Assembly (NCBI RefSeq): GCF_000966975.1
Contig: NZ_JZWV01000588.1
Span: 1 to 13,338 of the forward strand
Length of the DNA: 13,338 nt
Direction of reading: 5' to 3'
From: Streptomyces katrae
GTDB lineage: Bacteria; Actinomycetota; Actinomycetes; Streptomycetales; Streptomycetaceae
Made by a program: the position numbers and the translations under genes. Positions within the stretch are counted from its first letter, which is position 1; every line of letters begins with the position of its first letter. This document shows positions 7,348 to 13,338 of this stretch, piece after piece. The notes under the pieces were generated by a model. That model was not told the DNA's origin, did not search any database, and saw only the letters and a program-made list of their open reading frames with translations.

Positions 7348-8529
7348 CGACCCCACCCCGAGGCCACCCAATACCTTCCGCGCCCGCTCCTCGGCCCCGT
7401 CGCCGGCGGCCAGGTCCGGGGTGATGCCGCCGCCGTCGAGGCTGCGGCCCGCCGGGGTGCGGTACGTGCCCACCGTCAGCTCCGCCACCGCGCCGCCCGG
7501 GAGCGGGGTCGGCATCTGCACGGAGCCCTTGCCGAAGGTGCGGGTGCCGACCGTCACCGCGCGGCCGCGGTCCTGGAGGGCGCCGGTGACCAGCTCGGCG
7601 GCGCTCATCGTGCCGCCGTCCACGAGGGCCACCAGGGGGCGGCCGGTGTCCCCGCCGGGGGCCGCGTACAGGGCGCGCTCGGAGCCCCGTACGTCGTACG
7701 TCGCCACGAGCCCGCCGTCCAGGAAGGCGGAGGCCGCTGCGACCGCCTCGGTGACCAGCCCGCCCGGGTTGCCGCGCAGGTCGAGCATCACGCCGCCGCC
7801 GGGCGGGGCCTCGCGCACGGCTTCCCTGACGCGTTCGCCCGAGCCCCGGGTGAAGGAGGCCACCTTGATCACGGTGATGCCGCCCTCCAGGCGGCGTACG
7901 GTCACGGGGTCGGCGCGCAGCTGCTCCCGGCGGACGGTCTCGGTGAGGACGGCCCCGTCCCGGCCGATGCCGAGGACCACGGGGGTGCCGGCCTCCCCGC
8001 GCAGCCGGGCCACCACGTCGGCGACGGGCAGGCCGCTGACCTCGTGCCCGTCGACGCTCAGCAGCCGGTCCCCGGCGCGCAGGCCGGCCCGGGCGGCGGG
8101 GCTGTCGGGCTGGACCCGGTCGACCTCGATGCGGCCGTCGCCGCGGCGGCCCGTCCAGAGGCCGACGCCGGTCCAGCGGCCGTCGAGGTCCTCGGCGAAG
8201 GCGGCGTACTCGCCCTGGTCGTAGACGGTGCCCCAGCGGTCTCCGCTGCGGCTGACCACCTCCTGGGCGGCCTTCTTGCCGGACTTGCCCTCGGCGACGG
8301 CCTCGGCGGCGGCCCGCTCGACGGCCTCCCGGTCGGCGGTGCCGGGGGAAGGGGGCGCTCCTGGTTCCCCGGCCCCCGCGAGCACGGCGGCGGGGGCGCC
8401 CTCCGCCTCGGCGGAGCCCCAGGCGCCGGTGGCCGCGGCGGCGCCCACGGACATGGCGAAGAGCAGCGTCAGAACGGCCCCGCGACGCAGGTCGCGGGGC
8501 CGGAGACAGAGAGCGGGCAGACCCGGCAT
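7345..8529 (-). CDS. S41-family carboxy-terminal processing protease with PDZ domain
   Basis: 394-residue exported serine protease. An N-terminal basic region plus hydrophobic helix (residues 10-35) acts as signal peptide or membrane anchor. A PDZ domain follows (about 115-190; GVGLWTGRR, VQPDSPAARAGLRAGDRLLSVDG). The catalytic domain shows MLDLRGNPGGL (248-258), the nucleophile Ser309 in GGTMSAAELV, and the general-base Lys334 in RTFGKGSVQ. This is the Ser/Lys dyad of CtpA/Prc proteases. Its position between ftsEX and smpB is conserved in Streptomyces, which suggests a cell-envelope role; the substrate is unknown. A TAGACT hexamer 7 nt before the ATG suggests its own leaderless start in addition to read-through from ftsX, whose stop is 67 nt upstream. 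Confidence 0.93.
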   Translation of the reverse strand: MPGLPALCLRPRDLRRGAVLTLLFAMSVGAAAATGAWGSAEAEGAPAAVLAGAGEPGAPPSPGTADREAVERAAAEAVAEGKSGKKAAQEVVSRSGDRWGTVYDQGEYAAFAEDLDGRWTGVGLWTGRRGDGRIEVDRVQPDSPAARAGLRAGDRLLSVDGHEVSGLPVADVVARLRGEAGTPVVLGIGRDGAVLTETVRREQLRADPVTVRRLEGGITVIKVASFTRGSGERVREAVREAPPGGGVMLDLRGNPGGLVTEAVAAASAFLDGGLVATYDVRGSERALYAAPGGDTGRPLVALVDGGTMSAAELVTGALQDRGRAVTVGTRTFGKGSVQMPTPLPGGAVAELTVGTYRTPAGRSLDGGGITPDLAAGDGAEERARKVLGGLGVGS

Positions 8530-8536
8530 GTGGCCG

Positions 8537-8542
8537 AGTCTA
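8537..8542 (-). promoter_or_regulatory. Protease -10 element, predicted leaderless start
   Basis: On the minus strand TAGACT, a close match to the Streptomyces TAGRRT-type -10, is followed by 7 nt and the ATG at 8529. No Shine-Dalgarno is present. A TTGCGG lies upstream with a short 15-nt spacer. Confidence 0.5.
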
Positions 8543-8596
8543 GGACAAGCGCCGCTGCCGCAAGGCGGGTTGACCGCAGACGACAGGGGGCACTCG

Positions 8597-9586
8597 TCAC
8601 ACCCGGAGGTACTTGCGCAACGCCACGAACGCCGCCAGGGAGGGCATCAGCAGGCCGATGACCAGTACCAGGGGGAGTTTGGCGAGGACCGCGTCCCAGC
8701 CGATGAAGTTGATCAGCTGGAGCTTCTCGCGGAGCGCGATGCCGTGGTCGATCACGAAGTACTGGCCGGCGCCCAGCATCCCGCAGGCGAAGCCGGCGCC
8801 GATGAGGCCGGCCACCGCCGCCTCCATGATGAACGGCACCTGGATGTAGAAGCCGGAGGCGCCGACCAGCCTCATGATGCCGGTCTCCCGCCGACGGCTG
8901 AACGCCGAGACGCGCACGGTGTTGACGATCAGCAGCAGCGCCACGATCAGCATGATCATCATGATGCCGAGGGCGGCCCAGTTGAGGGTGCCCAGGAGGG
9001 CGAAGAGGTTGTCGAGCTCCATGGACTGGTCGGCGACCGACTGCACCCCGTCACGGCCCGCGAAGGCGGAGGTGATGACCTCGTACTTCTCCGGGTTCTT
9101 CAGCTTGACCCGGAAGGAGTCGGGCATCTGGTCGGCGGTGACGACCGAGGCCAGGGCGGTGTGCCCGAAGCGCTCCTTGTAGTGCTTGTAGGCCTCGTCC
9201 GAGGACTCGTACATGACGTTCTGGACGAGGTCCATCTTCTTGAGCTCGCGCTCGATGCCCTGCTTCTGCTCGGGCGTGGCGGCCCCCTTGGAGCAGGGCT
9301 TGCCGTTCCCGGCGGCGGGCGCGGCGGCGGTGCCCGGGGCCCCGGCCGCCGCCGGGGCGTTGCCGGCGGCGGAGTCGAGGGCGGCGTCGTTCTTGGTGCA
9401 GAGGTAGACGGTGACGTTGACCTTGTCGTACCAGTACCCCTTCATGGCGCTGACCTGGTCCCGCATGAGCAGGGAGCCTCCGAAGAGGGCCAGCGACAGG
9501 GCCACGGAGATGATGACCGCGAAGGTCATGGTGAGATTGCGGCGGAGACCGACGCCGATCTCCGACATGACGAACTGGGCGCGCAT
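8597..9586 (-). CDS. ftsX: Cell division ABC transporter permease FtsX
   Basis: 329-residue membrane subunit of the FtsEX complex, which couples ATP use in the cytoplasm to activation of peptidoglycan hydrolases outside. Topology is typical: helix 1 at about 19-41, a large extracellular loop (42-200), then helices near 203-224, 250-275 and 300-325. The conserved cytoplasmic segment after helix 2 reads NTVRVSAFSRRRETGIMRLVGA (222-243). The extracellular loop contains an Ala/Gly-rich stretch (about 72-96) flanked by Cys63 and Cys98, which could form a disulfide across it; this makes the protein a little longer than typical. The ATG lies 17 nt after the ftsE stop, so the two genes are co-transcribed and probably translationally linked, with a weak AAAGG ribosome site. 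Confidence 0.96.
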   Translation of the reverse strand: MRAQFVMSEIGVGLRRNLTMTFAVIISVALSLALFGGSLLMRDQVSAMKGYWYDKVNVTVYLCTKNDAALDSAAGNAPAAAGAPGTAAAPAAGNGKPCSKGAATPEQKQGIERELKKMDLVQNVMYESSDEAYKHYKERFGHTALASVVTADQMPDSFRVKLKNPEKYEVITSAFAGRDGVQSVADQSMELDNLFALLGTLNWAALGIMMIMLIVALLLIVNTVRVSAFSRRRETGIMRLVGASGFYIQVPFIMEAAVAGLIGAGFACGMLGAGQYFVIDHGIALREKLQLINFIGWDAVLAKLPLVLVIGLLMPSLAAFVALRKYLRV

Positions 9587-9603
9587 GGCGTCTCAGAGAC
9601 CTT

Positions 9604-10293
9604 TCAGTGCTGGTAGCCGTAGACGCCGCGCGACTGGTCGCGTACGAGTCGGCCCTGTTCGAGTTCGATGACGCGCTTGCGCATCTGGTCCACGATCTGC
9701 TGGTCGTGCGTGGCCATGATGACGGTGGTGCCGGTGCGGTTGATCCGGTCCAGCAGCTTCATGATCCCGACGGAGGTCTGCGGGTCGAGGTTGCCCGTCG
9801 GCTCGTCGGCGATCAGCAGGGCGGGGCGGTTGACGAAGGCGCGGGCGATGGCCACGCGCTGCTGCTCGCCGCCGGACAGCTCGCCCGGCATCCGGCCCTC
9901 CTTGCCGCCGAGGCCGACGAGCTCCAGCACCTGCGGGACGGCCTTGCGGATCTCGCCGCGGGGTTTGCCGATGACCTCCTGGGCGAAGGCGACGTTCTCG
10001 GCCACCGTCTTGTTGGGCAGCAGCCGGAAGTCCTGGAAGACGGTCCCCAGCTGGCGCCGCATGTGCGGGACCTTCCAGTTGGAGAGCTTCGCGAGGTCCT
10101 TCCCCAGGACGTGCACCTGCCCGTGGCTCGCCCGTTCCTCGCGCAGGACCAGGCGCAGGAAGGTGGACTTGCCGGAACCGGAGGAGCCGACCAGGAAGAC
10201 GAACTCGCCCTTGGCGATGTCGAGGGAGACATCTCTGAGTGCGGGCCGGGTTTGCTTCGGGTAGGACTTGGAGACGTTGTCGAATCGGATCAC
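9604..10293 (-). CDS. ftsE: Cell division ATP-binding protein FtsE
   Basis: 229-residue ABC ATPase partner of FtsX. All nucleotide-binding motifs are present: Walker [10 protein letters not shown] (36-44), Q-loop VFQDFR (Gln87), ABC signature LSGGEQQR (139-146), Walker B LLIADEP with catalytic Glu164, D-loop GNLD, and the switch His196 in VIMATHD. The N-terminus [18 protein letters not shown] is typical of FtsE. I chose the GTG at 10293 because it matches the family start. The frame stays open upstream, but that extension has no family similarity. No strong Shine-Dalgarno is visible. It is the first gene of the ftsE-ftsX-protease-smpB run and is divergent from the small zinc-ribbon gene. Confidence 0.97.
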   Translation of the reverse strand: MIRFDNVSKSYPKQTRPALRDVSLDIAKGEFVFLVGSSGSGKSTFLRLVLREERASHGQVHVLGKDLAKLSNWKVPHMRRQLGTVFQDFRLLPNKTVAENVAFAQEVIGKPRGEIRKAVPQVLELVGLGGKEGRMPGELSGGEQQRVAIARAFVNRPALLIADEPTGNLDPQTSVGIMKLLDRINRTGTTVIMATHDQQIVDQMRKRVIELEQGRLVRDQSRGVYGYQH

Positions 10294-10386
10294 GGGTGCA
10301 CCACGGTCGCCGGGAGTAGGTGTGCGTGACCATACGCGAACGGGCGGTGGCTGGGGACCCGGCATCCGGAGTTGCCCGATTTATCC

Positions 10387-10406
10387 CCGGCTCCCGGGGG
10401 AGCCGG
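10387..10406. repeat. 20-nt palindrome between divergent genes
   Basis: CCGGCTCCC and GGGAGCCGG flank a 2-nt GG centre, giving 9-bp arms. It lies in the 228-bp divergent gap between ftsE (start 10293) and the zinc-ribbon gene (start 10522). The tight centre suits a protein-binding dyad better than an RNA hairpin. Confidence 0.5.
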
Positions 10407-10464
10407 ACCCCTCTTGCCCGGACGGGCCGCGCCGAATGTCGGCGGAGCTGGCACAGTGGTAGGG

Positions 10465-10490
10465 GGAACGGACTCGGTCCCCTTGCCGTT
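10465..10490 (+). promoter_or_regulatory. ECF-sigma-like promoter (GGAAC-N18-GTT)
   Basis: GGAAC at 10465-10469 and GTT at 10488-10490 are separated by exactly 18 nt. This resembles the GGAAT-N18/19-GTT pattern known for the Streptomyces thiol-stress sigma factor SigR. Transcription would begin near 10497, about 25 nt ahead of the zinc-ribbon protein start. With so short a pattern a chance match is possible. Confidence 0.35.
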
Positions 10491-10521
10491 AAGCGTCATG
10501 AGGGGACGAGAGGAGGAGCGC

Positions 10522-10710
10522 ATGACATATGACCGGCTCGTGTGCGCGAACTGCGCGGCACCTGTCAGCCAGGGCCGCTGCCCGGTGTGCCGGGCGAACC
10601 GGGAGCGCCTCCAGCAGGAGGGCCCCTTCGCAGGGCTGAATCCGATGGCGCTCATCGCGCTCATGGCGGTGTTGGTGGCCGCGCTGGCACTGGTGGCCCG
10701 GGCCGCGTAG
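10522..10710 (+). CDS. Small zinc-ribbon membrane protein
   Basis: 62-residue protein with two CxxC pairs, CANC (8-11) and CPVC (20-23), forming a probable zinc ribbon. A charged segment (RANRERLQQEG) follows, and then one C-terminal transmembrane helix (about 43-60, MALIALMAVLVAALALVA). The zinc end would therefore face the cytoplasm or form a short membrane-tethered knuckle. The start is well supported by AGGAGGAG ending a few bases before the ATG. I do not recognise a named family and assign no function. Similar short proteins at this locus in other Streptomyces would be expected from the conserved surroundings, but I cannot confirm that here. It is convergent with prfB and shares a terminator with it. 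Confidence 0.85.
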   Translation: MTYDRLVCANCAAPVSQGRCPVCRANRERLQQEGPFAGLNPMALIALMAVLVAALALVARAA

Positions 10711-10739
10711 GCCGCGCCGCGTTCCGATCAGACCGCACG

Positions 10740-10776
10740 GGAAGGGCCCGGACACCCACGGTGTCCGGGCCCTTCC
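10740..10776. terminator. Bidirectional hairpin terminator
   Basis: A perfect 16-bp stem (arms 10740-10755 and 10761-10776, GGAAGGGCCCGGACAC and its complement) encloses a CCACG loop. It separates the zinc-ribbon gene from the convergent prfB, whose stop codon is at 10808. Confidence 0.9.
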
Positions 10777-10807
10777 TCGCTGTGTACGGCGCTGCGTGAG
10801 GCGCTGC

Positions 10808-11920
10808 TCAGGCGGTCTGCTGCTCCTGCTGCTTGCGCCAGCGGATGCCGGCCTCCAGGAAGCCGTCGATCTCGCCGTCGAGGACCGCCTGCGGGTTGCC
10901 GACCTCGAACTCCGTCCGCAGGTCCTTGACCATCTGGTACGGGTGCAGGACGTAGGAGCGCATCTGGTTGCCCCAGGAGCTGCCGCCGTCCTTGAGGGCG
11001 TCCATCTTGGCCTGCTCCTCCTGGCGGCGCCGCTCCAGCAGCTTGGCCTGGAGCACGTTCATCGCGCTGGCCTTGTTCTGGATCTGGGAGCGCTCGTTCT
11101 GGCAGGAGACCACGATGCCGGTCGGGATGTGCGTGATGCGCACGGCCGAGTCGGTCGTGTTGACGCCCTGGCCGCCGGGGCCGGACGCGCGGTACACGTC
11201 CACGCGCAGCTCGGACTCGTCGATCTCGACGTGGTCGCTGGTCTCGACGACCGGGAGCACCTCGACGCCCGCGAAGGAGGTCTGGCGGCGGCCCTGGTTG
11301 TCGAAGGGCGAGATGCGCACGAGGCGGTGGGTGCCCTGCTCGACGGAGAGCGTGCCGTAGGCGTACGGGGCCTTCACGACGAAGGTGGTCGACTTGATGC
11401 CGGCCTCTTCCGCGTACGAGGTCTCGTAGATCTCCGTCGGGTAGCCGTGGCGCTCGGCCCAGCGCAGGTACATGCGCTGGAGGCGCTCGGCGAAGTCGGA
11501 GGCGTCCACGCCGCCGGCCTCGGCACGGATGTTGACCAGCGCCTCGCGCTCGGCGTACTCGCCGGAGAGCAGGGTGCGGACCTCCATCTCGTCCAGCGCC
11601 TTGCGGACGGAGACCAGCTCGGCCTCGGCCTCGGCGAGGGTGTCCGCGTCGTCCATCTCCTGGGCGAGGTCGAACAGCACCCCGAGGTCGTCGATGCGGC
11701 CGCGCAGGGTCTCGGTCTTGCGCACCTCCGCCTGGAGGTGCGAAAGCTTGCTCGTGATCTTCTGGGCGGCGTCCGGGTCGTCCCACAGGGACGGCGCGGC
11801 GGCCTGCTCCTCGAGCACGGCGATTTCTGCCCTCAGCTTGTCGAGGTCCAGGACGGCCTCGATCGACCCCATGGTCGAGGAGAGGGACTTCAGCTCTTCG
11901 GAAACATCGACGACTGCCAC
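10808..11920 (-). CDS. prfB: Peptide chain release factor 2
   Basis: 370-residue class I release factor that reads UGA and UAA stop codons and triggers peptide release. The anticodon-like tripeptide SPF (204-206, in [11 protein letters not shown]) identifies it as RF2 rather than RF1. The catalytic GGQ is at 249-251 ([24 protein letters not shown]). The C-terminal region ([23 protein letters not shown]) is also typical. The reading frame is continuous from the GTG at 11920, so it lacks the in-frame UGA and programmed +1 shift that control prfB in E. coli. A TACGCT hexamer ends 6 nt before the GTG and there is no Shine-Dalgarno, which predicts a leaderless mRNA. Confidence 0.97.
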   Translation of the reverse strand: MAVVDVSEELKSLSSTMGSIEAVLDLDKLRAEIAVLEEQAAAPSLWDDPDAAQKITSKLSHLQAEVRKTETLRGRIDDLGVLFDLAQEMDDADTLAEAEAELVSVRKALDEMEVRTLLSGEYAEREALVNIRAEAGGVDASDFAERLQRMYLRWAERHGYPTEIYETSYAEEAGIKSTTFVVKAPYAYGTLSVEQGTHRLVRISPFDNQGRRQTSFAGVEVLPVVETSDHVEIDESELRVDVYRASGPGGQGVNTTDSAVRITHIPTGIVVSCQNERSQIQNKASAMNVLQAKLLERRRQEEQAKMDALKDGGSSWGNQMRSYVLHPYQMVKDLRTEFEVGNPQAVLDGEIDGFLEAGIRWRKQQEQQTA

Positions 11921-11926
11921 GGGACC

Positions 11927-11932
11927 AGCGTA
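11927..11932 (-). promoter_or_regulatory. prfB -10 element, predicted leaderless start
   Basis: On the minus strand TACGCT is followed by 6 nt (GGTCCC) and the GTG start at 11920. The same hexamer and spacing precede the divergent leader peptide at 12013. No convincing -35 is visible. Confidence 0.5.
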
Positions 11933-12000
11933 GCCGGTCCCCGGACGGCCATCTCCGGCCAGGCCGGATCAACGTGTACGGAGGAGGGTGGGTACGGGCG

Positions 12001-12006
12001 TACGCT
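12001..12006 (+). promoter_or_regulatory. Leader-peptide -10 element, predicted leaderless start
   Basis: TACGCT is followed by 6 nt (CACCGT) and the ATG at 12013. A GGAGGAGGG lies about 24 nt further upstream, too far to serve as ribosome site and upstream of the predicted transcript start. Confidence 0.55.
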
Positions 12007-12012
12007 CACCGT

Positions 12013-12102
12013 ATGACCGTTCTACTCGTGAAGCGCCGACATGTGGACCATATGCGTGTCACCACCACGAGCTGTCTGCCGCCGGACCCCGCACAAGCCT
12101 GA
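12013..12102 (+). CDS. Putative leader peptide (29 residues) upstream of oxygenase
   Basis: Short ORF that begins MTVLLVKRRHVDHMRV, continues TTTSCLPPDPAQA and ends in TGA. It resembles the actinobacterial 'putative leader peptide' type, whose members carry a core R-R-H-[IV]-D-x-x-R-V, then small residues and a Cys near the end; in several actinobacteria such peptides precede sulfur-metabolism genes. Here the core is RRHVDHMRV (8-16), with Ser20-Cys21 after it. The variant His13 replaces the more usual Leu, and the tail past the Cys is longer than I expect. The predicted -10 six bases before the ATG fits leaderless translation, also usual for this class. The oxygenase start is 136 nt downstream. 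Regulation through translation of the Cys codon is an inference. Confidence 0.65.
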   Translation: MTVLLVKRRHVDHMRVTTTSCLPPDPAQA

Positions 12103-12238
12103 TCAACCCGATCCGACTTCGGTCCTGTACGCGGTCACGTCCGCCCGGCGCCATCCCTGCCGGCCGGCCCGTTCCACGCTGCCCGCCGCCCCCCATCTCC
12201 GGGGCACAGGACCCCGTGACATCCGAAACGGAGCCGTC
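12103..12238 (+). promoter_or_regulatory. 5' leader of the oxygenase gene
   Basis: This is a 136-nt stretch between the leader peptide stop and the oxygenase ATG. Short complementary pieces are visible. TCCG-AAA-CGGA (12222-12232) overlaps the GGAG ribosome site at 12230-12233, CCGA-CT-TCGG lies at 12113-12122, and TTCGG (12118-12122) could pair instead with CCGAA (12223-12227). These could form alternative structures, but each is only 4-5 bp. No strong terminator is present. Confidence 0.3.
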
Positions 12239-13264
12239 ATGCCGTCCGCGCACCCTTCCTCCTCCGCCTCCTCGCCCTCCCTCGCTGTGATCGACCTCTC
12301 CCGGGCCGACGACCCCGCGGAGCGGGACGACTTCCTCAAGCAGCTGCACGCCGCCGCCCGCGACACCGGGTTCCTGTACCTGACCGGGCACGGGATAACG
12401 GAGGCGGAGACCGCCCGCATCCTGGAGCTGACCCGGGCCTTCTTCGCGCTCCCCGAGGCCGACCGGCTGGCCGTGAGCAATCTGAACTCCCCGCACTTCC
12501 GCGGCTACACCCGCATCGGGCACGAGCTGACGGGCGGGGCCTCCGACTGGCGGGACCAGCTGGACGTGGGCGCGGAGCGGCCGGCGCCGGAGCTGGGGCC
12601 GGACGACCCGGCGTACCTGTGGCTGGAGGGGCCGAACCAGTGGCCGGCGGCGCTGCCGGAGCTGCGGGAGGCGGTGCTGGGGTGGCAGGAGCGGCTGGCG
12701 GCGGTGGCGCACCGGCTGCTGCGGGAGCTGCTGACCGCGATCGGGGCCCCGCCGGACTTCTTCGACGCGGCCTTCGCGGACCGGCCGCACCTGCACACGA
12801 AGCTGATCCGCTACCCCGGATCCGCCCCGTCGGGCGCGGACCAGGGCGTCGGCGCGCACAAGGACTACGGCTTCCTGACGCTGCTGCTGCAGGACGGGGT
12901 GGGCGGACTCCAGGTCGTCCGGGACGGCGGCTTCGTGGACATCCCGCCGATGCCGGGCGCGTTCGTGGTGAACCTGGGCGAACTGCTGGAGATCGCCACG
13001 GAGGGGTACCTGGTGGCCACCGACCACCGGGTGGTCAGCCCGCCGGGGGCGGTGGAGCGGTTCTCGGTGCCGTTCTTCTACAACCCGCGGCTGGACGCGG
13101 TGATCGACACCGTGCCCGGGGAGTACCTGCGGGCCGCGCCCGGGGTCGCGCACGACGCGTCGAACCCGCTGCACGCCGAGTACGGGCGCAACGAGCTCAA
13201 GGGGTGGGTCCGGGCCCACCCCGCCGTGGCGCGGCGCTGGCACCCGTCGCTGGTCCAGGCGTAG
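12239..13264 (+). CDS. Isopenicillin N synthase-family Fe(II) dioxygenase
   Basis: 341-residue soluble non-haem iron oxygenase, probably 2-oxoglutarate dependent. The N-terminal DIOX_N region includes VIDLSRAD, AARDTGFLYLTGHGI (39-53) and ALPEADRL. The catalytic jelly-roll carries the iron ligands His207 and Asp209 (GAHKDYGFLTLLLQD) and distal His263 (VATDHRVV). Arg274-Phe-Ser276 (VERFSVPFFYNP) is the usual carboxylate-binding RxS. The family includes plant ACC oxidase-like enzymes, IPNS and many bacterial oxygenases of unknown substrate, so I give no specific reaction. The ATG is preceded by GGAG with 5 nt spacing. No further biosynthetic genes are visible in the window. A putative Cys-containing leader peptide lies upstream, and a long inverted repeat begins 12 nt after the stop. 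Confidence 0.9.
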   Translation: MPSAHPSSSASSPSLAVIDLSRADDPAERDDFLKQLHAAARDTGFLYLTGHGITEAETARILELTRAFFALPEADRLAVSNLNSPHFRGYTRIGHELTGGASDWRDQLDVGAERPAPELGPDDPAYLWLEGPNQWPAALPELREAVLGWQERLAAVAHRLLRELLTAIGAPPDFFDAAFADRPHLHTKLIRYPGSAPSGADQGVGAHKDYGFLTLLLQDGVGGLQVVRDGGFVDIPPMPGAFVVNLGELLEIATEGYLVATDHRVVSPPGAVERFSVPFFYNPRLDAVIDTVPGEYLRAAPGVAHDASNPLHAEYGRNELKGWVRAHPAVARRWHPSLVQA

Positions 13265-13275
13265 CCGCCGGTTTC

Positions 13276-13325
13276 CGCCTCAAACGCCGGCGGGGCTATG
13301 AACAGCCCCGCCGGCGTTTGAGGCG
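13276..13325. terminator. Perfect 22-bp inverted repeat, likely terminator and dispersed repeat
   Basis: The arms 13276-13297 and 13304-13325 are perfectly complementary with an ATGAAC loop. The core CAAACGCCGGCGGGGCT and its complement AGCCCCGCCGGCGTTTG are a sequence I recall as recurring many times between genes in Streptomyces genomes, usually followed by GGGTCTGGGG as here. It would terminate the oxygenase transcript and perhaps also a gene beyond the window on the other strand. Confidence 0.8.
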
Positions 13326-13338
13326 CGGGGTCTGGGGC

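Noticed and set aside
7015..8661. A 548-codon plus-strand frame opposite smpB and the protease
   Set aside because: It spans two genes with clear catalytic motifs on the minus strand, and its composition is the Ala/Gly/Arg shadow typical of antisense frames.
9590..9600. Palindrome GTCTCAGAGAC in the ftsE-ftsX gap
   Set aside because: Only 5-bp arms, inside a 17-nt intercistronic spacer; too short to call as regulatory.

Overview
The window is high-GC actinobacterial chromosome, almost certainly Streptomyces. The reasons are the strong G/C third-position bias, GTG and TTG starts, long GC-rich hairpin terminators, and the gene order prfB / ftsE-ftsX-S41 protease-smpB-ssrA, which is a known Streptomyces core cluster. 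There are 11 protein genes, one of them broken, plus one predicted 29-residue leader peptide and one tmRNA gene.

Left part (1-5643): a NarK-type nitrate/nitrite transporter (minus strand) lies downstream of a LysR-family regulator (minus strand). The regulator is split by a 28-bp imperfect tandem duplication that shifts the frame at the end of its DNA-binding domain. Divergent from it is a 12-helix MFS exporter. Next comes a secreted protein with a signal peptide, a small beta-rich domain, 68 collagen Gly-X-Y triplets, a Lys/Gly/His linker and a C-terminal bacterial SH3 domain. It ends at a perfect 15-bp hairpin shared with a convergent GNAT acetyltransferase.

Middle part (6301-11932): this is the conserved core. 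Read on the minus strand it holds prfB (release factor 2), then ftsE and ftsX (ABC-type complex controlling cell-wall hydrolysis), a secreted S41/PDZ protease, smpB and ssrA. prfB, smpB and ssrA all act in translation termination or ribosome rescue. The ssrA tag reads ANSKSDNSRFTLAA. A 62-residue zinc-ribbon membrane protein sits on the plus strand between ftsE and prfB.

Right part (11933-13338): divergent from prfB is a predicted leaderless 29-codon ORF of the actinobacterial leader-peptide type (core RRHVDHMRV, then Ser-Cys). It precedes an isopenicillin N synthase-family Fe(II) oxygenase. The window ends in a perfect 22-bp inverted repeat of a kind I recall as dispersed in Streptomyces genomes.

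A theme across the window is that five start codons (lysR, GNAT, S41 protease, prfB, leader peptide) follow a TANNNT hexamer by only 6-7 nt and lack a Shine-Dalgarno sequence. This predicts leaderless mRNAs. The points most worth following up are the broken regulator, the collagen/SH3 secreted protein, the leader peptide-oxygenase pair and the dyad that straddles the smpB start. I see no insertion sequence, prophage, CRISPR array or tRNA. Positions 1-130 hold no gene I can support, only a 14-bp GC palindrome at 27-40.
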